64,000 bases of DNA from Pseudoramibacter porci (lineage in GTDB: Bacteria > Bacillota > Clostridia > Eubacteriales > Eubacteriaceae): the NCBI RefSeq assembly GCF_009696145.1, contig NZ_VUMO01000010.1:22655-86654 (forward strand), given 5' to 3'. Shown here one piece after another: positions 55,341 to 64,000 of this stretch. Numbering within the stretch: position 1 is the first letter of the stretch; every line of letters begins with the position of its first letter. The position numbers and the translations under genes are program-made. The notes beneath the pieces are model-generated. The model worked only from the letters and a program-made list of their open reading frames with translations. It searched no databases and was not told the origin of the DNA.

Positions 55341-56984
55341 TTATTTTAAGACCGCGCCTTCATTGGCCGAAGAAACCAACTTAGCGTATCTTGCCAAATA
55401 GCCAGTGGTAATATCTGGTGTTTTCGGCGTCCAGTTGGCCTTACGTCTTGCCATCTCATCTTCTGAGACGAGCAAATCAACGGTTCTGTTCGGAATATCG
55501 ATCCGGATACGGTCGCCGTCTTCGACAAAGGCAATGGGTCCGCCAGCCGCTGCTTCCGGCGACACATGCCCGATGCAGGCGCCACGTGTCGCGCCCGAGA
55601 AACGACCGTCAGTAATCAAAGCAACTGAATCGCCTAATCCCATACCCATAATGGCTGATGTCGGGTTGAGCATTTCGCGCATGCCTGGGCCCCCTTTCGG
55701 ACCTTCGTAGCGAATGACGACGACATCGCCTTTGACAATTTTTCCGCCATCGATCGCCGCCTGCGCTTCTTCTTCTGAATCGAATACCTTCGCTGGACCT
55801 TCGTGAACCATCATTTCCGGAAGGACCGCGGACTGTTTGATGACGCCGGTTTCAGGAGCCAATGACCCTTTCAACATGGTCAATCCGCCTCTATCCATGA
55901 ACGGATGGTCGATTGGACGAATGATTTCAGGATTTAAATTCTGAACACCCTTAAGATTTTCTGCCATGGTTTTTCCGGTTACCGTCATGCAGTCTAAATT
56001 GAGGAGACCTTTTTTATTAAGCTCTGTCATCACGGCATAAACCCCGCCAGCTGCATTCAAGTCTTCAATATGCGTGTCCCCAGCCGGTGCTAAGTGGCAG
56101 AGATTCGGGGTGCGGTCAGAAACTTCATTGACAATATCTGGATTGATCGTAACGCCTGCTTCATGTGCAATCGCCGGCAAATGGAGCATAGTATTCGTGC
56201 TGCATCCCAGGGCCATATCGACAGTCAGTGCATTGTAAAACGCAGCTTCTGTCATGATATCGAGAGGGCGAATATCTTTTTCGATCATTTCCATCACTTG
56301 CATGCCGGCATGTTTCGCCAAGCGCAGTCTCTGTGAATAAACAGCAGGAATAGTGCCGTTTCCTCTAAGGCCCATACCAATCGCTTCCGTTAAACAGTTC
56401 ATACTGTTTGCCGTGTACATCCCCGAACAGGAACCGCAGGTTTCACAGGTGTGCTGAACAAAATCGTCAAATTGTGCGTCGTTGATTTTCCCTGCCTGAT
56501 AAGCGCCCTGCGCTTCAAACATCGCTGAGAGACTGACTTTTCGTCCACCTACATGACCCGCCAGCATCGCACCGCCAGAGACGAATACCGTTGGCAGATT
56601 CAAACGTGCAGCCGCCATCAAAAGCCCCGGAACATTTTTATCACAGTTCGGGATCATGACTAATGCGTCAAAATGATGGGCAATGGCCATCGCTTCTGTA
56701 GAGTCTGCAATCAGTTCACGGGTAACAAGCGAATATTTCATTCCCTGATGACCCATAGCAATCCCATCACAAACCGCAATTGCCGGAAATTCGACCGGGG
56801 TGCCGCCTGCGAGACGGACACCTGCTTTGACAGCTTCTGTGATTTTATCCAGGTTCATATGCCCCGGCACGATTTCATTATGTGAATTGACGACACCAAC
56901 AAGGGGGCGTTCCAATTCTTCTTTTGTATAGCCCAGCGCGTTAAATAATGAGTACGCTGCTGCTGTTCGTTTGACTCTTTTCAT
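55341..56984 (-). CDS. ilvD: Dihydroxy-acid dehydratase
   Basis: The 547-residue iron-sulfur enzyme begins [19 protein letters not shown] and carries the cluster cysteines in [10 protein letters not shown] and [20 protein letters not shown]. It dehydrates dihydroxy acids to keto acids in isoleucine, valine and leucine synthesis. The ATG at 56984 follows AAGAGG; a TTG six bases upstream is less likely. It lies 18 bases after leuB and 22 before ilvB. Confidence 0.97.
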   Translation of the reverse strand: MKRVKRTAAAYSLFNALGYTKEELERPLVGVVNSHNEIVPGHMNLDKITEAVKAGVRLAGGTPVEFPAIAVCDGIAMGHQGMKYSLVTRELIADSTEAMAIAHHFDALVMIPNCDKNVPGLLMAAARLNLPTVFVSGGAMLAGHVGGRKVSLSAMFEAQGAYQAGKINDAQFDDFVQHTCETCGSCSGMYTANSMNCLTEAIGMGLRGNGTIPAVYSQRLRLAKHAGMQVMEMIEKDIRPLDIMTEAAFYNALTVDMALGCSTNTMLHLPAIAHEAGVTINPDIVNEVSDRTPNLCHLAPAGDTHIEDLNAAGGVYAVMTELNKKGLLNLDCMTVTGKTMAENLKGVQNLNPEIIRPIDHPFMDRGGLTMLKGSLAPETGVIKQSAVLPEMMVHEGPAKVFDSEEEAQAAIDGGKIVKGDVVVIRYEGPKGGPGMREMLNPTSAIMGMGLGDSVALITDGRFSGATRGACIGHVSPEAAAGGPIAFVEDGDRIRIDIPNRTVDLLVSEDEMARRKANWTPKTPDITTGYLARYAKLVSSANEGAVLK

Positions 56985-57002
56985 GTTCAACCTCTTATTT
57001 TG

Positions 57003-58064
57003 TCACAAATTTTCGATGATGTGCTGTGCCATTTCCTGGCAGCCAATTACATCATCATCCGATGTCGCAATATCTCCAGTACGCCAGCCCTTTTTCAAGG
57101 TCGCTTCCACTGCGTCTTCAATATTTTTTGCTTCTTCTTCAAGCCCCAGAGTATATCTGAGCATCATCGCAACAGAGAGTACAGTCGCAATCGGATTGGC
57201 CTTATCCTGCCCAGCAATATCCGGCGCAGAGCCGTGAATCGGTTCGTACATCCCGAAATTGTTTTGACCGAGACTGGCAGATGGCAACATCCCGATCGAT
57301 CCTGTAATTGTCGATGACTCGTCGGAGAGAATATCGCCAAAAAGATTTCCTGTTAGAATGACATCGAATTGATGCGGATTAATGACCAACTGCATAGCTG
57401 CATTATCAACGTAAAGATAATCCACTTCAACTTCTGGATATTTTTCTGCCACTTCACTGACAATTTTACGCCACAGACGAGATGTTTCAAGTACGTTCGC
57501 TTTATCGACGCAGGTCAGTTTTTTGCCGCGGCGCATTGCTGCGTCAAAACCGACTTTAGCAATGCGTTCCACTTCCATACGGGAATAGTTCATTAAGTCT
57601 GAAGCGTATTCGTCGCCTTCGCGGTGTTTTTCACCAAAATAGACATCCCCGGTCAGCTCACGGACGACTAAAACGTCGAGACCATCGCCAATCAATTCTG
57701 GTTTAAGCGGTGACGCGTCGCGGAGCTCATCGAAAAGAATGGCCGGGCGCAGGTTAGCGTAAAGTCCCAGTGCCTTGCGAATACCTAAAAGTCCCGCTTC
57801 TGGGCGCTGATCCCCCGGCAGATTGTCCCATTTCGGTCCGCCCATAGCACCTAATAAAACAGCATCTGAATCCTTGCAGACGTCAACCGTTTCCTGCGGA
57901 AGCGGCGAACCGGTTTTATCGATGGCAATGCCGCCGGCTAACACTTCATGATAATTGAATTTATGACCGTATTTTTCACCGATTTTGTCCAATACTTTCA
58001 TGCTCGCGCCGACAATTTCCGGACCGATGCCATCTCCTTTAATAACCGCGATTTTATATTCCAT
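57003..58064 (-). CDS. leuB: 3-isopropylmalate dehydrogenase (also 3-methylmalate)
   Basis: The 353-residue protein begins [18 protein letters not shown] and holds [29 protein letters not shown], and the NAD-binding [17 protein letters not shown]. It is a standard LeuB. Because cimA heads this operon, LeuB likely also converts 3-methylmalate to 2-oxobutyrate for isoleucine. GGGAG precedes the start; leuD ends 21 bases upstream. Confidence 0.97.
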   Translation of the reverse strand: MEYKIAVIKGDGIGPEIVGASMKVLDKIGEKYGHKFNYHEVLAGGIAIDKTGSPLPQETVDVCKDSDAVLLGAMGGPKWDNLPGDQRPEAGLLGIRKALGLYANLRPAILFDELRDASPLKPELIGDGLDVLVVRELTGDVYFGEKHREGDEYASDLMNYSRMEVERIAKVGFDAAMRRGKKLTCVDKANVLETSRLWRKIVSEVAEKYPEVEVDYLYVDNAAMQLVINPHQFDVILTGNLFGDILSDESSTITGSIGMLPSASLGQNNFGMYEPIHGSAPDIAGQDKANPIATVLSVAMMLRYTLGLEEEAKNIEDAVEATLKKGWRTGDIATSDDDVIGCQEMAQHIIENL

Positions 58065-58085
58065 TGAGATTCTCCCTTATTATCC

Positions 58086-58580
58086 TTATTTCAGCATATT
58101 TTTATTTACGTAATTAACTAAGCCGCCGGCCTGGATCAGTTCCTGCATAAACGGCGGAAATGCCTGTCCCTGAAAACTTTGATTCTTGGTAATATCTGTA
58201 ATTTTCCCTGAATCAAAATCCACTTCGACTTCATCTCCAGCCTCAATGACCTCGACCGCTTCCGGGCATTCCAAAATCGGCAGCCCGATATTGATCGAAT
58301 TTCTATAAAAAATTCGGGCAAAGCTATTGGCAATGACACAAGAAACGCCAGAGGCTTTGATTGAAATCGGTGCGTGTTCGCGGGACGAGCCGCAACCAAA
58401 GTTATCATCAGCGACGATGATATCACCCTTATGGACATTATTGACAAAATCCTTGTCAATGTCTTCCATACAGTGTTGAGCCAATTCCAACGGATCGCTG
58501 GTGTTCAGATAGCGAGCTGGAATGATAACGTCGGTATCAACGTTATCTCCGTAGCGAAATACTTTTCCTTTTGCATTCAT
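58086..58580 (-). CDS. leuD: 3-isopropylmalate dehydratase small subunit
   Basis: A 164-residue small subunit of the bacterial/archaeal LeuD type, with [16 protein letters not shown], the [11 protein letters not shown] active-site loop, and [15 protein letters not shown]. It combines with LeuC to form isopropylmalate/citramalate isomerase. The leuC stop is 25 bases upstream; AGAGG precedes the start. Confidence 0.97.
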   Translation of the reverse strand: MNAKGKVFRYGDNVDTDVIIPARYLNTSDPLELAQHCMEDIDKDFVNNVHKGDIIVADDNFGCGSSREHAPISIKASGVSCVIANSFARIFYRNSINIGLPILECPEAVEVIEAGDEVEVDFDSGKITDITKNQSFQGQAFPPFMQELIQAGGLVNYVNKNMLK

Positions 58581-58605
58581 GTCGATTATCCTCTTTCTGT
58601 TTCTC

Positions 58606-59868
58606 TTATAATTCGTCTGGTGTGCCGATGTAGCCTAAAATTGCCGATGCTGCTGCTGTTTCCGGGCTAGCCAGGTAAACCTCTGAATCCACATGGCCCA
58701 TGCGTCCGACAAAGTTGCGATTCGTCGTCGATACGCAGCGTTCACCTGCAGCCAAAATCCCCATATAGCCGCCGAGGCACGGTCCGCAGGTCGGCGTGCT
58801 GATGGCGCATCCTGCTTCGACAAAATCTTTAAAGAATCCGGCTTCCATACATTGTTCCCAAATTTTCTGTGTAGCCGGAATAATAATGACACGGACGTCA
58901 TCAGAAATTTTGCGGCCCTTTAAAATTTTATCAGCCTTTTCAAAATCCGAGAAACGGCCATTGGTGCACGAACCGATCACGACTTGATCAATCTTAACCG
59001 GTTCTTTGATTTCATCAACTGTTTTTGTATTTTCAGGCAAGTGCGGGAAGGCCACAGTCGGTTTGAGTTCAGACAAATCGATATCGTAGACCGCATCGTA
59101 TTCAGCGTCATCGTCCGCTTCGTAAACGGTGTAGGGTTTTTCAGAATGTTCTTTTATATAAGCGAGGGTCTGTTCATCGACCGGAAAGATCCCATTTTTT
59201 CCGCCGGCTTCGATGGCCATGTTTGCTATGGTGAAACGATCGTCCATGGTCAAATTGGCGACACCTGGTCCGACAAATTCCATTGATTTATATAGGGCAC
59301 CGTCAACGCCGATCATACCGATGATATGAAGAATCAAGTCCTTTCCTGATACGTAAGGTTTCATTTTCCCGGTTAAGTTAAATTTCAGTGCAGATGGCAC
59401 CTTGAACCACGCTTTGCCAGTTGCCATACCGACTGCCATATCGGTTGAACCGACGCCTGTGGAAAAAGCACTTAATGCTCCGTAGGTACACGTGTGGGAA
59501 TCCGCTCCAATAACCAGATCACCCGCTGTAACCAGTCCCTTTTCCGGAAGGAGTGCGTGTTCAACGCCCATGCGGCCTACTTCAAAATAATTTGAGATTT
59601 TCTGTGTACCAGCAAATTCGCGGACCGTTTTGCATTGTTCAGCTGCCTTAATGTCCTTATTCGGTGCAAAATGGTCCGGTACCAGCGCAACCTTATTTTC
59701 ATCGAAAACTTTGTTTGTGTTTAAATTTTTAAAAACATTAATTGCCACCGGCGAAGTGATGTCGTTACCCAACACCAAATCGAGGTCAGCCATAATCAAA
59801 TCCCCAGCTTTGACAGAATCGACACCGGCGTGAGCGGCCAGTATTTTTTGAGTCATTGTCATTCCCAT
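58606..59868 (-). CDS. leuC: 3-isopropylmalate dehydratase large subunit
   Basis: The 420-residue aconitase-family protein belongs to the shorter HacA/LeuC2-type group: [15 protein letters not shown] at the N terminus and cluster cysteines in [24 protein letters not shown] and [11 protein letters not shown]. It isomerises isopropylmalate and, in this operon, citramalate. AAGGAG precedes the start. An internal promoter lies in the 87-base gap after cimA. Confidence 0.97.
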   Translation of the reverse strand: MGMTMTQKILAAHAGVDSVKAGDLIMADLDLVLGNDITSPVAINVFKNLNTNKVFDENKVALVPDHFAPNKDIKAAEQCKTVREFAGTQKISNYFEVGRMGVEHALLPEKGLVTAGDLVIGADSHTCTYGALSAFSTGVGSTDMAVGMATGKAWFKVPSALKFNLTGKMKPYVSGKDLILHIIGMIGVDGALYKSMEFVGPGVANLTMDDRFTIANMAIEAGGKNGIFPVDEQTLAYIKEHSEKPYTVYEADDDAEYDAVYDIDLSELKPTVAFPHLPENTKTVDEIKEPVKIDQVVIGSCTNGRFSDFEKADKILKGRKISDDVRVIIIPATQKIWEQCMEAGFFKDFVEAGCAISTPTCGPCLGGYMGILAAGERCVSTTNRNFVGRMGHVDSEVYLASPETAAASAILGYIGTPDEL

Positions 59869-59920
59869 AATGTTTCTCCTTTATTTATATACTCATTTGA
59901 TATTGAATGCGCTTCATTCT

Positions 59921-59949
59921 ATTTTAATGAAATTATTTTTTATTGTAAA
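59921..59949 (-). promoter_or_regulatory. Possible internal promoter before leuC
   Basis: TTTACA at 59944-59949 and TAAAAT at 59921-59926 on the minus strand are spaced by 17 bases. It lies between the cimA stop and the leuC start and could supply the leuCDB-ilvDB part independently of the T-box. Confidence 0.5.
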
Positions 59950-59955
59950 GCATGG

Positions 59956-61560
59956 TTATAGATAATAATCTTTAATTTTCTGTTCCATATCCTTTAACAG
60001 CTTGTATTCGATGGAATCGGTCAAAGCAACGAGACTTGCCTCAATCACGTCCGTCGATACCCCAACGTTGGTCCAAATATCACGTCCGTCGCTGCTTTCA
60101 ATGAGCACGCGGACCTTTGAAGCTGTCGCGCCTTGATCGATCACGCGGACCTTGAAATCTGTCAATCTAAGTGTCTTAATACTCGGATAAAAACTTTCAA
60201 GTGCCGCTCGAAGGGCCTTGTCCAATGCATTGACCGGTCCGTCACCTTCAGCTGCATTTATAGCTTCTTTACCGTCCACTGAAACTTTCACAATCGCAGA
60301 GGCAGACAGTGCGCGGCCAGCGACCGGTTTTTCGCCAATGGTCTTGAAATCCTCAATTTTGAAAAACGGCTTAAATCGCCCCAATTCTTTTCGAATTAAA
60401 AGTTTAACTGAGCTTTCCGCGCCCTCAAATTGGTACCCTTCGTATTCCAGCTCCTTAATTCGATCCATGACTTTCGTGGCTTCTTCCGAATGCTTCTCAA
60501 TCGTCGGATCGATATCGTGAATGAGTTGAATGATGGTGCCGCGCCCGGCAACTTCAGACATCAAGATCCGCCGCTGATTGCCAACACGTTCAGGATCGAT
60601 ATGTTCAAAGGAATGGGGCTCCTTTAGAACGGCATCGATGTGCATGCCACCCTTGTGAGCAAAAGCGCTTTTCCCGATATAAGGTTCTCTGCCCGTCAGT
60701 GCATAATTGGATATCTCCGCAATTTTAATGGCGGAGGATGTCATTTTTTTCAGTGCTGACTCAGAAAGACAAGCATATCCCATTTTAACTTGAAGATCGG
60801 CGATGATCGTAGCCAAATTCGCATTGCCACATCGTTCTCCATAACCGAGAAATGTCCCCTGAACCTGGTTCGCACCTCCCTCAACGCCGGTCAGTGAAGC
60901 TGCAACCCCGAGACCGCTGTCGTTGTGAGCGTGAATGGCCACATTAATTGCAACCGTCTGGCACACTTTTGCTACAATATCTTTCACCTCTGACGGCAAA
61001 GTGCCCCCGTTTGTATCGCAAAGACACACACAAACGGCGCCGCCCTTTTCAGCCGCTTTTAACGTTTCAAGGGCATACGCAGCATCGAGCTTGTACCCAT
61101 CGAAAAAATGTTCTGCATCGAAGATCACTTCTTTGCCGTTTTCTGATAAAAACCGGCAGGAATCTTCAATCATGGCCAGATTTTCTTCCCGAGTCGTATT
61201 GAGTATCGTCTCAACGTGAAAGGCTGAAGCCTTTCCGAAAATTGCTGCGTATTGGGTACAAGTCTGCAGAATAGCCTGAAGGTTGGCGTCGTCCTCTGCA
61301 TTTTTCCCGGGATGTCGAGTTGAACCAAAGGCACAAAGCGCTGCATGTGTCAGCTTTGTTTCCTTAAGGGCTTCAAAAAATGCAATATCCTTTGGGTTCG
61401 ATCCTGGATTACCAGCCTCGATAATATCGATGCCCAGCTCATCCAATATTTTGACAATATCCAGTTTATCTTTGACAGAAAACGAAATGCCTTCGGCTTG
61501 TGCGCCGTCCCTCAATGTCGAATCGAATGTCACGATTTTCTTATTGGCTTCTGTCTTCAT
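59956..61560 (-). CDS. cimA: (R)-citramalate synthase
   Basis: The 534-residue protein has the DRE-TIM metallolyase domain (VTFDSTLRDGAQAEGISFSV, IHAHNDSGLGVAASL) and the C-terminal LeuA-type dimer/allosteric domain. The length of about 530 residues and the sequence around the active site place it with citramalate synthases rather than LeuA (2-isopropylmalate synthase) or NifV. It condenses pyruvate and acetyl-CoA, the first step of threonine-independent isoleucine synthesis. It heads the operon behind a T-box; GGAGG precedes the start. Confidence 0.93.
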   Translation of the reverse strand: MKTEANKKIVTFDSTLRDGAQAEGISFSVKDKLDIVKILDELGIDIIEAGNPGSNPKDIAFFEALKETKLTHAALCAFGSTRHPGKNAEDDANLQAILQTCTQYAAIFGKASAFHVETILNTTREENLAMIEDSCRFLSENGKEVIFDAEHFFDGYKLDAAYALETLKAAEKGGAVCVCLCDTNGGTLPSEVKDIVAKVCQTVAINVAIHAHNDSGLGVAASLTGVEGGANQVQGTFLGYGERCGNANLATIIADLQVKMGYACLSESALKKMTSSAIKIAEISNYALTGREPYIGKSAFAHKGGMHIDAVLKEPHSFEHIDPERVGNQRRILMSEVAGRGTIIQLIHDIDPTIEKHSEEATKVMDRIKELEYEGYQFEGAESSVKLLIRKELGRFKPFFKIEDFKTIGEKPVAGRALSASAIVKVSVDGKEAINAAEGDGPVNALDKALRAALESFYPSIKTLRLTDFKVRVIDQGATASKVRVLIESSDGRDIWTNVGVSTDVIEASLVALTDSIEYKLLKDMEQKIKDYYL

Positions 61561-61572
61561 TCTTCCTCCTAA

Positions 61573-61866
61573 TAAAAAACGCCTCTTTGAATTGTTAAAT
61601 TCAAAGAGACGGAAAGTACATTATCCGCGGTACCACTCTTTTTGATATGGGAACACCACATATCCACTTCAAGTCTGAAAAGCTCCAAACTCTAATCCAC
61701 TAACGCTGGATGGGAATCTCGGCGTTTTCTACTCGGCTGTCCGCCATTCGAATCCGCTACTCGCGAGTGATTATTACGCACGGCTTTTCTGCTGTCCTCT
61801 CACCGTTCGACAGTTCGCTGAAGAAATCGACCGTGTTTTTCTCTCGTTCATCGTATTTATATATTG
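61573..61866 (-). promoter_or_regulatory. T-box leader of the cimA operon (probable Ile, specifier ATC)
   Basis: The antiterminator core AGAGTGGTACCGCGG (61625-61640) and a terminator hairpin (CGTCTCTTTGAATT with AATTCAAAGAGGCG, then T run; 61573-61611) are clear. Stem I can be folded from CACGG pairing with CCGTG and TTTCT with AGAAA, with the distal loop GAACGGTGAGA. The specifier-loop 3' side reads CGTAATAATCA, so ATC followed by A (61769-61771) is the best codon, meaning isoleucine. The leader fills the roughly 340-base gap before cimA. Confidence 0.9.
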
Positions 61867-61872
61867 TATACA

Positions 61873-61900
61873 AGTATAACATTGTCGTTTGAATTGTCAA
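61873..61900 (-). promoter_or_regulatory. Promoter of the cimA T-box operon
   Basis: TTGACA at 61895-61900 and TATACT at 61873-61878 on the minus strand are spaced by 16 bases. The -35 box begins four bases after the amylase-TadA stop codon. Confidence 0.82.
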
Positions 61901-61904
61901 GCGC

Positions 61905-63782
61905 TTATTTTCTGTTTTTCTCAAAACCGCGTTTGAGCACCGCTTCACACTCATTTTCACAAATACCGCCGTAAATCTCCGTACGCTTCGGCAGCATCGG
62001 ATGCTGTTTCAGCTGTGCCGTTGATTCAACTGCGCCGTATCTCGGTTCTGAAGCGCCATAAACAATTTTTTTGATATGACTCTGAATGACAGCCCCCATA
62101 CACATTGGACAAGGTTCAGCTGTTACATAAAGCGCGCAGTCGTCTAAACGCCATCTGGATAGCTTTTTCGCTGCTTCATGAATGACCAGCATTTCCGCAT
62201 GCGCCGTTGGATCCTGCATGCCTTCCTTCCTATTATGATTGGACGCGATGACCTCGCCATCTTTGACAATTACTGCGCCAATCGGCACTTCTCCTTCATC
62301 TTCTGCCCTGTACGCTTCTTCCAGTGCAAGCCTCATATAATCTTCCATCTTTTTAGGCCGCGCCTCGAAAAACACAAGATGATCCCCATCCGTTTCATCA
62401 ATAACAATTGCTTCGTTCTGATTGATTTCAGGGACTTGAATTTTCGGTATTTCCTGATCCATCGACATCAGAACCATGCCGCTTTTTTCCGGAATGGTCA
62501 CCATACCTGAAAGCTGACATTCTTTTTGATGATACAAATCGTAGTAAAGGCCATTGAAACGATCATCGCGAATTTGAACAGGAGACGCTTCGCAGTTAAA
62601 AACCGCTATCACCGTCTGCTCCTCACTCCTACGGATGAACCCCATTTGACAAGACCGAACAAACATCTGCTCATAACTGCCCTTTTTTAATGCATCGACA
62701 CTTTTGTGAACGGCAACCATCTGTCTGATTTTTTCAGTCAAAGGATTCGTTATATCAAAGGGAATATCCGCTACAGCTGGACGAAGGGGTGCATCTGTCC
62801 CGTTACCCTTCCGCGCTTTAATACCTAACTCACTGCCGTAATAAATCGTCGGAATCCCCGGCATTGTGAAGAGCATCAAATAGAGTGGTTCCAAATCCCT
62901 TTCATCATTCAAGGTCGATGCAACCCGATCAACATCGTGGTTGTCAACGAAATTATAGGTGAGAAAATGCTGATATAAGCCGCCTTGGGCGAACAAACGA
63001 TTGAGCGAATACGCGATTTCAAAATAATTTTTGTCATTTAAGCTGGAATACAGCCCTTTATAATCTTCGTAATTGGTAACAGAATTCAGGCCACCTCTTT
63101 CGACCATCAGTGAATAATCGCCAGACACGGATTCGCCGACCATAAAGAAATCTGTTTTTTTAGCTCTGGCCATATCTCCCAGTTCTCTCACGAATCCCAT
63201 ATCCATCACGTTGGCCGCATCCATTCGGACGCCATCAATATCGTAGTCGTCGATCCAAGACGCTAATGTCTGCTTTAAATAATTTTTTACGTCGGGATGA
63301 TATAAATTTAATTTAACGAGATTGTCACAGCCTGCCCAATTGCGATAAGAAAAGCCGTCATTGTAACTATTGTTTTCCCAAAAATTGACGCTGTCAAACC
63401 AATCCTTATATATCGATTGTTCACGATTTTGTTTCAAATCCTCAAAAGCAAAAAACGAACGCCCCACATGATTGAACACACAGTCTAAAATCACAGAAAT
63501 TCCTTGATCGTGGCAGATTTGAACCAAATGGGTCAGATCTTCGTTGGTGCCAAGACGCGGATCCACTTTTGAGTAATCCGTTGTGTCGTATCCATGAGAA
63601 ATCGACGAAAACAACGGCCCAAGCAAAATTGTGTTTGCTCCTAATTCTTTCAAATAAGGCAATTGTGCTTCGATTTTGTTTAAACGATGGTGAATACCGT
63701 CACATTCTACCTGCGTCGCTTCTGCCCCGCAGTAACCCATTGTAAAAATATGGTAAATGACCATTTCATCGTGTTTCATCAT
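61905..63782 (-). CDS. tadA: Fusion of GH13 alpha-amylase-family domain and tRNA adenosine deaminase TadA
   Basis: A single 625-residue frame. Residues 1 to about 470 are a GH13 glycosidase: DCVFNHVG, the nucleophile aspartate in DGVRMDAANV, the acid/base glutamate in FMVGESVSG, and FVDNHDVDR. From residue 479 (MEDYMRLALEEAYRAEDEGE) the protein is TadA, with zinc ligands in HAEML and TAEPCPMCMGA. TadA makes inosine at the wobble base of tRNA(Arg). The ATG at 63782 follows AAGGAGG. An internal ATG at 62348 has only GAGG at 14 bases, so separate TadA is unlikely though possible. Sugar substrate unknown; no signal peptide, so cytoplasmic. Confidence 0.92.
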   Translation of the reverse strand: MMKHDEMVIYHIFTMGYCGAEATQVECDGIHHRLNKIEAQLPYLKELGANTILLGPLFSSISHGYDTTDYSKVDPRLGTNEDLTHLVQICHDQGISVILDCVFNHVGRSFFAFEDLKQNREQSIYKDWFDSVNFWENNSYNDGFSYRNWAGCDNLVKLNLYHPDVKNYLKQTLASWIDDYDIDGVRMDAANVMDMGFVRELGDMARAKKTDFFMVGESVSGDYSLMVERGGLNSVTNYEDYKGLYSSLNDKNYFEIAYSLNRLFAQGGLYQHFLTYNFVDNHDVDRVASTLNDERDLEPLYLMLFTMPGIPTIYYGSELGIKARKGNGTDAPLRPAVADIPFDITNPLTEKIRQMVAVHKSVDALKKGSYEQMFVRSCQMGFIRRSEEQTVIAVFNCEASPVQIRDDRFNGLYYDLYHQKECQLSGMVTIPEKSGMVLMSMDQEIPKIQVPEINQNEAIVIDETDGDHLVFFEARPKKMEDYMRLALEEAYRAEDEGEVPIGAVIVKDGEVIASNHNRKEGMQDPTAHAEMLVIHEAAKKLSRWRLDDCALYVTAEPCPMCMGAVIQSHIKKIVYGASEPRYGAVESTAQLKQHPMLPKRTEIYGGICENECEAVLKRGFEKNRK

Positions 63783-63806
63783 CTGAAAGCACCTCCTTTT
63801 GCGTAG

Positions 63807-63812
63807 ATTATA
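63807..63812 (-). promoter_or_regulatory. -10 box of the amylase-tadA gene
   Basis: TATAAT on the minus strand, about 25 bases before the start codon at 63782; the -35 candidate TTTGCA at 18 bases is moderate. It implies a very short leader. Confidence 0.6.
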
Positions 63813-63851
63813 TTGAAAAGGGCCTAAAAATGCAAATTTTTCAATAATCAT

Positions 63852-63924
63852 AACCACCGGCTCAGCCGGTGGTTTCAGACTGTAGACAAACGAGGCTCTG
63901 AGAAAATACTCAGGAGCCTCGTTT
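63852..63924. repeat. Two adjacent strong inverted repeats
   Basis: The first hairpin (63852-63874) has arms AACCACCGGCT and AGCCGGTGGTT with almost no loop; the second (63888-63924) has arms AAACGAGGCTC and GAGCCTCGTTT with inner TGAG/CTCA pairing. They are separated by CAGACTGTAGAC. They may be terminators for a gene beyond the right edge, or part of a dispersed repeat or insertion-sequence end; neither can be settled here. The remaining bases to 64000 hold only a small AGGAC/GTCCT hairpin and no gene that I can support. Confidence 0.6.
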
Positions 63925-64000
63925 GATTTAATATCAAGCTGCAATTTGTAGATTTATAAATTGAAATCGAAATATAGGACGATTCGGTCCTGAGTGGTTC

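Noticed and set aside
63783..63944. 54-codon N-terminal extension of the amylase frame
   Set aside because: It reads through both hairpins and the promoter; the ATG at 63782 has an AAGGAGG site and starts at the GH13 domain.
1..64000. CRISPR arrays, tRNA or rRNA genes, prophage
   Set aside because: No regularly spaced repeats, cloverleaf sequences, rRNA landmarks or phage genes were recognised on either strand.

Overview
The window reads as chromosomal core DNA of a low-GC, anaerobic Gram-positive bacterium of the class Clostridia (Eubacteriales; possibly Eubacteriaceae, which I cannot prove). The signs are T-box leaders, a Firmicute-type 6S RNA, RNase J, IreB, a YlbF-family protein, short clostridial ferredoxin, acetate kinase, HemZ, Lon/ClpXP and strong AGGAG-type ribosome binding sites with frequent TTG and GTG starts. 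No rRNA, tRNA, CRISPR array, intact transposon or prophage gene is visible. Almost everything is on the minus strand; only tmcAL, an M29 aminopeptidase and a Crp/Fnr regulator are on plus.

Layout. 1-6.6 kb: an operon led by a TTGACA/TATAAT promoter at 6596-6625 that runs DUF177, rpmF, plsX, acpP, rnc, smc and ftsY (cut by the window edge), with partial terminators between blocks. 6.6-10.5 kb: ackA divergent from tmcAL and an aminopeptidase. 10.5-15.4 kb: tyrS behind a tyrosine T-box, a split chromate transporter pair, a ferredoxin, a Crp/Fnr regulator, a HAD phosphatase and an RseC-like membrane protein. 15.5-32.6 kb: aspS, then the long row lon, engB, queG, gltX, secD, secF, recJ, apt, rel, dtd, a metallo-beta-lactamase hydrolase and hemZ, with several overlapping genes. 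32.6-37.2 kb: clpX, clpP, tig and a U32 peptidase. 37.2-47.1 kb: mltG, a YlbF-family protein, RNase J, sfsA, two small acidic proteins, ruvX, ireB, alaS, and an Rrf2 regulator with its cysteine desulfurase. 47.1-53.6 kb: a membrane protein with a degenerate NERD-like and an HRDC-like domain, a tyrosine phosphatase, 6S RNA, radA, an SGNH hydrolase, a Ser-rich lipoprotein and an orphan prepilin peptidase. 53.6-61.9 kb: a branched-chain amino acid operon. 61.9-64 kb: a GH13 alpha-amylase fused to TadA, then hairpin repeats.

How genes work together. The branched-chain operon (cimA-leuC-leuD-leuB-ilvD-ilvB) is a coherent route to isoleucine from pyruvate via citramalate. It sits behind a T-box whose most likely specifier codon is ATC (Ile), and it lacks leuA, ilvC, ilvN and ilvE here. 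Rrf2 and the desulfurase form an iron-sulfur/cysteine module with a good palindrome at the predicted transcription start.

Most unusual points: the amylase-TadA fusion; queG running in frame without a stop into gltX, which keeps its own ribosome binding site; the NERD/HRDC-like membrane protein; and a GC-rich patch over the 5' half of radA and the SGNH gene. I did not find a clear new defence or mobile system. Starts were adjusted where a ribosome binding site pointed to an internal codon.
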